From an uncultured Bacteroidales bacterium (GTDB lineage Bacteria; Bacteroidota; Bacteroidia; Bacteroidales; Paludibacteraceae): 38,601 nt of DNA. The stretch spans positions 1 through 38,601 of the forward strand of contig ONIM01000008.1 in assembly GCA_900317885.1 (NCBI GenBank). Reading direction: 5' to 3'. The notes beneath the pieces were generated by a model. That model saw only the letters and a program-made list of their open reading frames with translations. It had not been told where the DNA came from and made no database searches. The position numbers were made by a program, and so were the translations under genes. How positions within the stretch are numbered: the stretch's first letter is position 1; each line of letters opens with the position of its first letter. Shown piece by piece: positions 31,169 to 38,102 of the stretch.

Positions 31169-32391
31169 AGGCCGCAGGCCTTCCTAATCTCCTTCGGTAC
31201 GGCGTTCTTATGCACGAGGATGTCGTTGGTCTTGTACCGCATGAACGCCTCGCTCACGTACCAGATACCTTTGTAGTCGGACCGCATTGTGCCCCAGCTG
31301 TTCTTGATCATGTAGTACTTCTTGCCGTTTTGGTCTTTGGCGATACCGAAGATCTGCATCCCGTGGTCGTCGGTGTTCTCCCAGTTATCGAAGGCGTCCT
31401 GACGCATCTCTTGGGTGATCTCTTTCTCCGGCAGCGGTTTCTTCGTCAGTTCCTCTTTCTTCTTGTCGTTGCTCATGCCGACCCATTTAGCCATGTCGGA
31501 ACCGGTGATATCTGCTCCGTGGTCGTCATCCGGCACTACGCCGATACCTTTTCTCGTAAAGCCCAACTCCGAAACATCCGCAGCCCATGCCAGCGTGTAG
31601 CCTTTAGCCAGCGCTTCGTCGATGATCTGCATCAACTCGTCGATCGGCACGTTGTACATCTGGTCCATACGCCAGTTATCCGGCACCTCCAGCGCGAACT
31701 TCTCGTAGAACGGATGATGCGTATAGGACGTGAAGGAGACGTAGTTCTCTTCCTTCAGCCCCAGGCTCTCCACAAAACTCTTCGGCGTGTATTTCTTGCC
31801 TTCGTACTCGAACTCCTCCGGACATTTGCCCAGGTACGTGTCGTAGATCGCTTGCAGACCCTCTTTCCACACCGGACTCAGTTTCTTCAGGCTCTTGAGG
31901 CCGTTCAGGTAACCGCCTGCCACCTTGTCCAACTCGCTATGAACGGGTAGGGTGTCGTTCTTCGTCCACCCGTAACGGATTCCCGGCATCGCCTCTTGCG
32001 GCACCAGACCGTAGTGCTCCATGCAATAAATGACATCATAGGCGCTACCTCCGGGCGCAAAATGCGGCTCGTTATACAGCCTTACGCAGTACGTCGCGCG
32101 GTCGATCATCGTCTTGCTCACGACATACATCTCGCTGAAATCCACCACTTTGCCTTTCTCCCGCAGCACCTCGCTCTCGAGGAATCCCAAGGTCGAGAAC
32201 GCCCAGCAGGTCGAACTTCGGTTCTGGTCCTTCACCGGCGTGATACCCACGCTATCCACCGTCGTAAAACGGAAACCCTCTATACTGTCTTTCTCAACTT
32301 TCGTACTGTCGTTCTCAACTTTCGTACTGTCTTTCTGCGCCCAGGCCGTCATTCCGACAGCCAACGCGGCTATAATCATTAACTCTTTCAT
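31165..32391 (-). CDS. C1-family cysteine peptidase (aminopeptidase C/bleomycin-hydrolase-like), secreted
   Basis: 408 residues. Signal peptide MKELMIIAALAVGMTAWAQ, unlike cytoplasmic PepC enzymes. Catalytic motifs: TPVKDQNRSSTCWAFS (oxyanion Gln and nucleophile Cys), DDHGMQIFG (His) and MIKNSWG (Asn). The mature N-terminus carries two copies of a 7-residue unit DSTKVEN/DSTKVEK encoded by a 21-base tandem repeat (32284-32325). It starts 3 bases after prfB. Likely a periplasmic or outer-membrane-side peptidase acting on oligopeptides. Confidence 0.93.
   Translation of the reverse strand: MKELMIIAALAVGMTAWAQKDSTKVENDSTKVEKDSIEGFRFTTVDSVGITPVKDQNRSSTCWAFSTLGFLESEVLREKGKVVDFSEMYVVSKTMIDRATYCVRLYNEPHFAPGGSAYDVIYCMEHYGLVPQEAMPGIRYGWTKNDTLPVHSELDKVAGGYLNGLKSLKKLSPVWKEGLQAIYDTYLGKCPEEFEYEGKKYTPKSFVESLGLKEENYVSFTSYTHHPFYEKFALEVPDNWRMDQMYNVPIDELMQIIDEALAKGYTLAWAADVSELGFTRKGIGVVPDDDHGADITGSDMAKWVGMSNDKKKEELTKKPLPEKEITQEMRQDAFDNWENTDDHGMQIFGIAKDQNGKKYYMIKNSWGTMRSDYKGIWYVSEAFMRYKTNDILVHKNAVPKEIRKACGL
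32284..32336. repeat. 21-base tandem repeat in the C1 peptidase gene
   Basis: Two full copies of actgtc(t/g)ttctcaactttcgt and an 11-base partial third. It codes the linker directly after the signal peptide. Confidence 0.93.
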
Positions 32392-32394
32392 TCT

Positions 32395-33501
32395 TTACTC
32401 TGGAAATTCCATTAGGTATGCTTTGATGAACGCGTCGATATCTCCGTCCATGACGGCATTGACGTTACTCGTCTGATAGTTCGTCCGGTGGTCCTTCACG
32501 CGGCGGTCGTCGAAGACGTAACTCCGTATCTGGCTTCCCCATTCGATCTTCTTCTTGCCGGCTTCCACTTTCGCCTGAGCCTGCCTTCTCTTCTCGAGTT
32601 CCAACTCATACAGCTGACTCCTTAAATGCCGCAAAGCATTCTCTCTATTCTTCGGCTGGTCGCGCGTCTCGGTATTCTCGATGACGATCTCGTCCGGCTG
32701 GTTAGTCAAAGGGTTGACGAACTTATAATGTAACCGCACACCGGACTCCACTTTGTTGACGTTCTGTCCGCCGGCACCCGAACTGCGGAAGGTGTCCCAG
32801 CTGATTCCCGCAGGGTTGACCTCCACCTCAATCGTGTCATCAATCAGCGGCACGACAAACACGCTCGCAAAACTCGTCATGCGCTTTCCCTGCGCGTTAT
32901 AAGGACTCACGCGCACCAGACGGTGCACGCCGTTCTCGCTCTTGAGATAACCGTACGCCATGTCGCCCTCGATATTGAACGTCACGGTCTTGATTCCCGC
33001 CTCATCGCCTTCCTGCAGGTTGGCGATCGTCACTTTATAATCGTGCTTCTCGCAGTACCGCTGGTACATACGCATCAGCTGTTCTGCCCAGTCCTGAGCC
33101 TCCGTTCCTCCTGCACCCGCGACGATCTTCAACACCGCCGGCATCTGGTCCTCTTCATGAGAAAGCATATTCTTCATCTCCAGGTCCTCGACCTCCGCGA
33201 GAGCGTGCGCATATGCCGCATCCACCTCTTCTTCGGTCACCAACTCCTCGCGGTAGTACTCATAACTGAGGTTCAGCTCCTCCACCGCCGCACGTACACC
33301 TTCGTATCCGTCGATCCAGCGTTTGATGCCCTTCACCTTGCGCATCTGCGCCTCGGCAGCTTTCGCGTCGTCCCAGAATCCCGGAGCCTGCGTATGCAGC
33401 TCTTCTTCCTCCAGCTGAATACGTTTCTCGTCGATCTGCAGGTACGCTTTCAGCTTGTCCGCACGTTGCTGCACATCTTTCAATTGTTCTATCGTAATCA
33501 T
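32395..33501 (-). CDS. prfB: Peptide chain release factor 2
   Basis: Releases peptides at UGA and UAA. 368 residues from ATG 33501 (MITIEQLKDVQQ). Upstream in-frame codons to 33576 fall in the promoter and are rejected. Motifs: GGTEAQDWAEQLMRMYQRYC and SGAGGQNVNKVESGVRLHY with the catalytic GGQ. The stop-recognition tripeptide, SPF in E. coli, reads SPY here (VRVSPYNAQGKRM). The site where many bacteria carry the programmed +1 frameshift (after KAYLQID) reads straight through with no in-frame stop, so that autoregulation is absent. Confidence 0.96.
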   Translation of the reverse strand: MITIEQLKDVQQRADKLKAYLQIDEKRIQLEEEELHTQAPGFWDDAKAAEAQMRKVKGIKRWIDGYEGVRAAVEELNLSYEYYREELVTEEEVDAAYAHALAEVEDLEMKNMLSHEEDQMPAVLKIVAGAGGTEAQDWAEQLMRMYQRYCEKHDYKVTIANLQEGDEAGIKTVTFNIEGDMAYGYLKSENGVHRLVRVSPYNAQGKRMTSFASVFVVPLIDDTIEVEVNPAGISWDTFRSSGAGGQNVNKVESGVRLHYKFVNPLTNQPDEIVIENTETRDQPKNRENALRHLRSQLYELELEKRRQAQAKVEAGKKKIEWGSQIRSYVFDDRRVKDHRTNYQTSNVNAVMDGDIDAFIKAYLMEFPE

Positions 33502-33533
33502 AAGCCTATAATTTGCCAATTTAAAATCGGGTG

Positions 33534-33565
33534 CAAATTTACTGCTTTTTTTTGACATATGCAAA
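33534..33565 (-). promoter_or_regulatory. Bacteroidota-type promoter for the prfB operon
   Basis: Minus strand TTGCATATGTC (TTG at 33564-33562), 20-base spacer, TAAATTTG (33541-33534), about 30 bases before the prfB ATG. Confidence 0.87.
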
Positions 33566-33574
33566 TTTATTTGC

Positions 33575-33605
33575 AAAAAAAAAGCAGCAAGGTCTCCCTC
33601 ACTGC
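33575..33605 (-). terminator. Intrinsic terminator for the 33677-35239 lipoprotein gene
   Basis: On the minus strand GCAGTGAGG (33605-33597) pairs with CCTTGCTGC (33592-33584), a nine-pair stem with two G-T pairs and a GAGA tetraloop, followed by nine T. It ends transcription just before the prfB promoter. Confidence 0.85.
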
Positions 33606-33625
33606 CCTTCTTTCTTGGTAGTTCC

Positions 33626-33675
33626 GCGGGATAGTATCCCGCTCCGTATGTCCATTCCGCGGGATTTTATCCCGC
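33626..33675. repeat. Two direct copies of a GCGGGAT...ATCCCGC hairpin
   Basis: Copies at 33626-33642 and 33659-33675, each with seven-base perfect arms (GCGGGAT/ATCCCGC) and a three-base loop (AGT and TTT), flanked on both sides by the same TTCC and T. They lie between the lipoprotein stop and its terminator. They could protect the mRNA 3' end or be a mobile REP-like unit; neither is proven. Confidence 0.85.
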
Positions 33676-33676
33676 T

Positions 33677-35239
33677 TTAGTTCAGTCTTACCATAACCGA
33701 GATGACTTGTCCTGCGTCGGATTCACCTTCGTGAAGAACGGTTACCTTACCGCGATTCTCCCCCTGTGCATAGAGGATGAAGTACAGATGCGTACCATCC
33801 AAGAGTTGTGCTCCGCCGGTGAAACATTGCGTATTCGGGTCATACTCGCTGAAACCGCCCATAAACGCAATCTGGGAGATATATTCAGCAATCGATTCAT
33901 CAAACTGAATCTCTACTTGCTCTGCCGCGTCCTTCGCCAAGTCGCATACATAGAAGAAACTCTGGCCTTCGCCCATGACATACGCAACACCGTCATAGTA
34001 CTTGGTTTCATCCACCGGATAGTTCGCCGGTAACTCTTTCTTTGTGAGAGACGCAGCTATCGGGTCAAAGGTATAGACATACGAATGAGCTGTCCAGTTA
34101 GCTTCATATTCCGTTCCCATCCATGTGGCTACCGGCGTCTTGTATACCCTTTGTGTGGGGCCGGATTGCTGTTCTAGATCAAACTCATACAAGGCAGGAG
34201 TTTTTACTGTCCACATGCCCGATTGGTTCTCCAAGGCATAGAAATAGCCCATGTGTTTCGTTACATCCCAATTACCTTCTTTGCCGTCGGTTTCCGTGGT
34301 CGTAATATATCTCTCTGCGTATATATATGCTCTTCCGCCTATGGCGATATACTCCGGTTTCTCAAGCTGTGCCGCACCTGAATTGATGTTGCTCAACTTC
34401 AAAGAACTCGGATCAATTATCACGGGTATTCCGCCGCCAAAGTCGCCGCCTAAGATCGTTCCAACATAGCCGCGGTCGTCGACATATAAACCGTTGCCGG
34501 ATTGTGAACTGTTTAGCACTTGTACTACATTCAAGATATCGCCTTGGTCTTCCAGTTTGTAGATTCGTCCATAGTAGTCATCCAAGCCGCCCATAGAAGG
34601 ACAGGAGAACACGTCTTTGCCTACCGATTCGACTTGACCATAGATATCGCTCGGTTGCTTGTAACCTCTACCTTTCTGCGGACAACCTTGCTCGCGCGTC
34701 CATTGGAAGAGCGCACCGTCAGACTTACGCACGAGGAAATTGAGGTCAATACCTGCGTTATTAATCAACTCGCGAATCTTGCCGTGCAGCGGTTCAGGGA
34801 TGTCATCCAATCCGGGGTAGTCGTATTCGCAGTTTACGAGCCACAACCATTCGTCACCGATAGGATAGATATACTGCATCACAAGGCGCATGTTGGCTTT
34901 TACCAAATCAACTATTTCGCCATTACCTACGACTTCGATGGTATAGTGTACTTCAACGAGTGTGCCATCTTCGGACACAGTCCATACAGGATTCGATACG
35001 TTGTAATCCGGGGCATCTCCTTCTGCCGGCATACGCTTCGGCCCGTTGTTCCGGCTACTGCCGTCACTTGCCAAGGCAATCGCTTTCGCTCCGGCAATGT
35101 CCATACGCTTGAACTGCATACTACTTGCGCTCCCGCCGCTATTTCCTTCGCATGAGACGAGAAAAAACATGGCAATCATTCCGATGCCAATAAGAGAGAA
35201 GAATTTTGTCTTCATGTACGAGAAGAATTTTGTTTTCAT
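33677..35239 (-). CDS. Lipoprotein of unknown function
   Basis: 520 residues. The N-terminus is a duplicated start: M-K-T-K-F-F-S-Y then M-K-T-K-F-F-S-L, followed by the hydrophobic signal and lipobox FLVSC (Cys30 counted from the first Met, Cys22 from the second). Either ATG (35239 or 35215) could be used. The mature protein begins with a Gly/Ser linker and then contains many short Tyr/Trp/Gly strands (DEWLWLVNCEYDYPG, GALFQWTREQG, GLYVDDRGYVGT, MGYFYALENQSGMW) that suggest a beta-propeller-like fold; this is a guess from spacing. No catalytic motif recognised. It has its own promoter (35328-35358) and terminator, so it is a single-gene unit. Confidence 0.85.
   Translation of the reverse strand: MKTKFFSYMKTKFFSLIGIGMIAMFFLVSCEGNSGGSASSMQFKRMDIAGAKAIALASDGSSRNNGPKRMPAEGDAPDYNVSNPVWTVSEDGTLVEVHYTIEVVGNGEIVDLVKANMRLVMQYIYPIGDEWLWLVNCEYDYPGLDDIPEPLHGKIRELINNAGIDLNFLVRKSDGALFQWTREQGCPQKGRGYKQPSDIYGQVESVGKDVFSCPSMGGLDDYYGRIYKLEDQGDILNVVQVLNSSQSGNGLYVDDRGYVGTILGGDFGGGIPVIIDPSSLKLSNINSGAAQLEKPEYIAIGGRAYIYAERYITTTETDGKEGNWDVTKHMGYFYALENQSGMWTVKTPALYEFDLEQQSGPTQRVYKTPVATWMGTEYEANWTAHSYVYTFDPIAASLTKKELPANYPVDETKYYDGVAYVMGEGQSFFYVCDLAKDAAEQVEIQFDESIAEYISQIAFMGGFSEYDPNTQCFTGGAQLLDGTHLYFILYAQGENRGKVTVLHEGESDAGQVISVMVRLN
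35192..35239 (-). repeat. 24-base tandem duplication of a signal-peptide start
   Basis: Two adjacent 24-base units (35239-35216 and 35215-35192) each begin with ATGAA(A/G)ACAAAATTCTTCTC. They give the lipoprotein two possible start codons in one frame. Confidence 0.9.
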
Positions 35240-35327
35240 ATATTTGTGAGTCTTTTTCCCGGCTCTTACACCTTCACCGGCCTTGGTTTTTATTCCGTTA
35301 GTGAGGATTGATATTAAATTACGGCGA

Positions 35328-35358
35328 CAAAATTACTACTTTTTTTTGACATACACAA
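35328..35358 (-). promoter_or_regulatory. Bacteroidota-type promoter for the lipoprotein gene
   Basis: Minus strand TTGTGTATGTC (TTG at 35358-35356), 20-base spacer, TAATTTTG (35335-35328). The leader to the first ATG is about 80 bases. Confidence 0.8.
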
Positions 35359-35406
35359 GGATTTTAATACTTTTTACTATTTTTCTTTGTTTTTTGAGGC
35401 TGGAAA

Positions 35407-35438
35407 TTTGAAAAAGTCCAAAAAAAGCAGTACCTTTG
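35407..35438 (+). promoter_or_regulatory. First plus-strand Bacteroidota-type promoter
   Basis: TTTG (35407-35410), 20-base spacer, TACCTTTG (35431-35438). No confident gene follows within 250 bases; it may drive a leader or small RNA, or read through to the secreted-protein gene. Confidence 0.7.
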
Positions 35439-35621
35439 TCGTCGGATTAGGAAGAGGTATTCTCTCGAGGCTCGTTTTGGGGCTTTTCTCCCCTTTTCGT
35501 CATACGAATGTCGCGGTAATCACGCGCTTATCACCCGCTAATCACGCGCTTTTGGATGTATTTCTGTCTTATTTTTTTTGTTATTTGGACGAAATTTATT
35601 TGTCATTATTTTGCAGAAAAA

Positions 35622-35653
35622 TTTGCGTATGTCGATTTTTTGTCGTACCTTTG
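35622..35653 (+). promoter_or_regulatory. Second plus-strand Bacteroidota-type promoter, for the secreted protein
   Basis: TTTGCGTATGTC (TTG at 35623-35625), 20-base spacer, TACCTTTG (35646-35653). Confidence 0.83.
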
Positions 35654-35695
35654 CAGAAAATACTGCAATGGGGCAGAAATACAGAAAAAGTATTT

Positions 35696-35763
35696 ATGAA
35701 AACTAACAAATTCTTTTTAGAAAACTAACAAACTCTTTTTATGAAAACTAACAAATTCTTTTG
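35696..35763 (+). repeat. Triplicated start-codon unit
   Basis: Three near-copies of a 22-23 base unit containing GAAAACTAACAAA(T/C)TCTTTT, with GAAAAC at 35698, 35720 and 35743. The first copy has an ATG (35696) but reads only M-K-T-N-K-F-F-L-E-N before TAA at 35726-35728; the second lacks an ATG; the third is the real start (35741). Confidence 0.9.
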
Positions 35764-36769
35764 GGTTATCGCCATGATAGCCTTTATGGTGCCGGAGATG
35801 GCACAGGAGATTGCGGCAGAGGAACCGGTGATGGCACAGGAGATTGCGGCAGAGGAGCCGGTGATCATCACCGCCCCGGACACAACGATCGACAAGACCG
35901 CTTATACCTTATCCGATCAAGGCATCACCATCGCTGTTTCCTACGGATCAGCGTACCCCGCAGACCATGCGTACAATAACATCGACGTGACGTATTTCGG
36001 CGTTCTTGCCAATGGGAGTATGACCATTTCCGCCGGCGAAAACATCCGCGGCATAGCGGTTAACGGATGGGCGAAGCAGAATTTCAGCGCGTTGTGTGAT
36101 TACGGAAATATCGACTACATCTCCGATGAGGCAGCGGACGCCGTCGGCGAGCCGGTTCTGACGATTAGCGACATTAACCATCCGTCGGTGACGATCTCCT
36201 GCGATAAGCAGCTCCGCTGTTTCAGCATCGAGGTGTATTTCTCCGAGAACCCCGACGCCCCGCAGGAAGAGGCGACGGATACCGTGCGTCTGGAGATGGT
36301 AAGGGCGGTAGCGCAAGACTACTCGGAGGACACCACGTACTCCAGCGAAGGAGCGTACAGTTATTGGCTGATGTTAGCGTCCGAGGCGGGCTATCCCGAG
36401 GTTTGGCTCGATCTTTACGCTGCGGTCAAAGGTGATCTGTCCGGCGAGTACTCGCTCTATAACTACAACGTAGGCGACTACACATATGTGCAGCTGAGCG
36501 CTTCGTCGCTGGATTACGAGTACACTTACGATCAGGAGTTTACGATCACCAAGTCCGGCAGCAACTACCATATAGAAGGCTATGTGATTGCCGAGAATGA
36601 TGTACAGTATGAATTTGTATTTGAGGGACCTGTATCGTTCGTGAAAAAAGGTGACGAAGAAGGCGTAGAGAACGCGGAGCATGACTCCTTACGAAGCGTC
36701 AAGATTCTGCAAGACGGACAACTCCTGATCCTGCGAAACGGCAGGAGATACACCGTTTTCGGGATATAA
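35741..36769 (+). CDS. Secreted protein of unknown function
   Basis: 342 residues. Signal peptide MKTNKFFWVIAMIAFMVPEM, followed by two exact copies of M-A-Q-E-I-A-A-E-E-P-V from a 33-base tandem duplication (35798-35863). The body shows beta-rich segments (ITIAVSYGSAYPADHAYN, GNIDYISDEAADAVG, DYTYVQLSASSLDYEYTYD). The C-terminus SVKILQDGQLLILRNGRRYT followed by VFGI resembles the short C-terminal tail seen on many secreted Bacteroidales proteins, possibly a type IX sorting-like signal; this is tentative. An extracellular or surface role is likely, with no enzyme motif recognised. Confidence 0.8.
   Translation: MKTNKFFWVIAMIAFMVPEMAQEIAAEEPVMAQEIAAEEPVIITAPDTTIDKTAYTLSDQGITIAVSYGSAYPADHAYNNIDVTYFGVLANGSMTISAGENIRGIAVNGWAKQNFSALCDYGNIDYISDEAADAVGEPVLTISDINHPSVTISCDKQLRCFSIEVYFSENPDAPQEEATDTVRLEMVRAVAQDYSEDTTYSSEGAYSYWLMLASEAGYPEVWLDLYAAVKGDLSGEYSLYNYNVGDYTYVQLSASSLDYEYTYDQEFTITKSGSNYHIEGYVIAENDVQYEFVFEGPVSFVKKGDEEGVENAEHDSLRSVKILQDGQLLILRNGRRYTVFGI
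35798..35863 (+). repeat. 33-base tandem duplication in the secreted-protein gene
   Basis: Copies at 35798-35830 and 35831-35863 differ by one base (GAA/GAG) and encode the same 11 residues, so the duplication is recent. Confidence 0.95.
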
Positions 36770-36793
36770 AAAGCACGATAATTCATATTTTTC

Positions 36794-36824
36794 TTGCATA
36801 TATCAAAAATTTTGCGTACCTTTG
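36794..36824 (+). promoter_or_regulatory. Bacteroidota-type promoter for the DUF349-ftsE unit
   Basis: TTGCATATATC (TTG at 36794-36796), 20-base spacer, TACCTTTG (36817-36824), about 37 bases before the DUF349 ATG. Confidence 0.87.
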
Positions 36825-36860
36825 CACCCGCAAAGGTTTTTGCACGTAATAAAAACAACT

Positions 36861-38102
36861 ATGGCAAGTACAAAACAAGAAATTATTGAGGAGCTCAAGG
36901 CGTTGCTGCAGCAGGAAGATGTGATGGCAATCAAGGAGCAGGTAGATCATCTGAAAACGCGTTTCTATTCCACCGCCGAGGAGGCTGAGGAAACAGTAAC
37001 GGAGGTAGAAGAAGAGTTCAAGACCCTTTTGGCGCAATATAAATCCAAGCGCGCTGAGGTAGCCGCGGCTCAAGCCAAAGAAGAGGAGGCTAATCTCGCC
37101 CGCAAGGAAGCAATCCTTGCGCAGATGAAGGAGATGGCGGAGGACGAGAACGCAGACGGCGTCATGGCGAACCTCCAGAAGATGCGCGACCTGCAGGCCG
37201 AGTGGAAGACGATCGGTGCCGTTCCTGCTCCCAAGACCCAAGAGATCCGTAAGGCATACCAGCAGTACCAGGAGCAGTTCTACGACCTGGTGAAGATCAA
37301 TATCGAGCTGCGTGATCTGGATTTCAAGAAGAATCTGGAGCTCAAGACCCTTCTTTGCGAGGCTGCTGAGAAGCTGCAGAACAACGAGAATATCGTCGAG
37401 GCAAGCCGTGCGCTGCAGCAGCTGCACGACGAATGGGCAGAGATCGGTCCCGTTGCCCGTGAGTTGCGTGAAGACCTCTGGAACCGATTCAAGACCGCTT
37501 CGACCATCATCAATAAGAAACACCAGGCTTATTTCGACGAGCTGCACGCCAAAGAGCAGGCGAACCTCGAGGCCAAACAGGCGATCATTGATCAGCTCAA
37601 GCAGATCAACGAACCCCTCGTCAACGGCGAGCCGATGAGCGCCAAACAGTGGGAAGAGTTGACCGAGAAGATCCAAGGCCTGCAGAACGAATGGCGCAAG
37701 ATCGGTTTTGCTCCGAAGAAATTCAATCAGTCCATCTACGACTCGTACCGCGCCGAGTGCGACCGCTTCTTTGCTACCAAGAAAGAGTACTTCCTTGAAC
37801 TGCGCGAGCGCCGCAAAGAGCGTGAGCAACGCCATAAGGAGTATCTGGAGCGCCAGAAAGCCCGTGAGGAGCGTCAGAAAGCGCGTGAGGAGCAGCGTCA
37901 GGCATTTGTAGCCAAGGGCGGCGACAATCTCCGTCGTATGCACGAGCGCCTCAAACAAGAGGTCAAGACCGCGGAGAATAATATCCTCTTCTTCACCGCC
38001 AAATCCAAGACCGCGAACAAGTTAGTGGACGCAATGCAAAAGAAGATTGACGACCTCAAAGCGCAACTGGCGGAGATTGAGAAGAAGATGAACGAGGAAT
38101 GA
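36861..38102 (+). CDS. DUF349-domain coiled-coil protein
   Basis: 413 residues from ATG 36861 (MASTKQEIIEEL); an upstream open frame at 36822 starts inside the -7 box and is rejected. Highly charged and helical. At least three DUF349 units are visible, each with a W-x-x-I-G core: EWKTIGAVP, EWAEIGPVARELREDLWNRF and EWRKIGFAPKKFNQSIYDSY. The C-terminal third is a long Arg/Glu/Lys coiled coil ending in a leucine-spaced helix (LVDAMQKKIDDLKAQLAEIE). Function not established in the family. Its stop overlaps the ftsE start (ATGA), so the two are probably cotranscribed. Confidence 0.9.
   Translation: MASTKQEIIEELKALLQQEDVMAIKEQVDHLKTRFYSTAEEAEETVTEVEEEFKTLLAQYKSKRAEVAAAQAKEEEANLARKEAILAQMKEMAEDENADGVMANLQKMRDLQAEWKTIGAVPAPKTQEIRKAYQQYQEQFYDLVKINIELRDLDFKKNLELKTLLCEAAEKLQNNENIVEASRALQQLHDEWAEIGPVARELREDLWNRFKTASTIINKKHQAYFDELHAKEQANLEAKQAIIDQLKQINEPLVNGEPMSAKQWEELTEKIQGLQNEWRKIGFAPKKFNQSIYDSYRAECDRFFATKKEYFLELRERRKEREQRHKEYLERQKAREERQKAREEQRQAFVAKGGDNLRRMHERLKQEVKTAENNILFFTAKSKTANKLVDAMQKKIDDLKAQLAEIEKKMNEE

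Larger units (their letters stand above)
35240..35740. other. Promoter-rich intergenic region, about 500 bases
   Basis: It contains one minus-strand promoter (35328-35358) and two plus-strand promoters (35407-35438 and 35622-35653). Between the latter lie a GGGG/CCCC hairpin followed by TTTT (35479-35497) and a triple near-repeat of atcacgcgct (35518-35549). A 113-codon frame crosses the region but starts upstream of the first promoter and has no recognisable product, so I do not call a gene. A short transcript from the first promoter ending at the hairpin is possible. Confidence 0.7.

Noticed and set aside
33400-33460. Programmed frameshift in prfB
   Set aside because: The expected region reads straight through in one frame with no internal stop or slippery CTT-TGA site.
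35387-35728. A 113-codon frame in the 35.4-35.7 kb gap
   Set aside because: It begins upstream of the promoter at 35407-35438, crosses a second promoter, and ends in the repeated start unit; the protein is low-complexity and unlike any family.
36822-36860. Upstream start for the DUF349 protein
   Set aside because: It begins inside the -7 box of the promoter.
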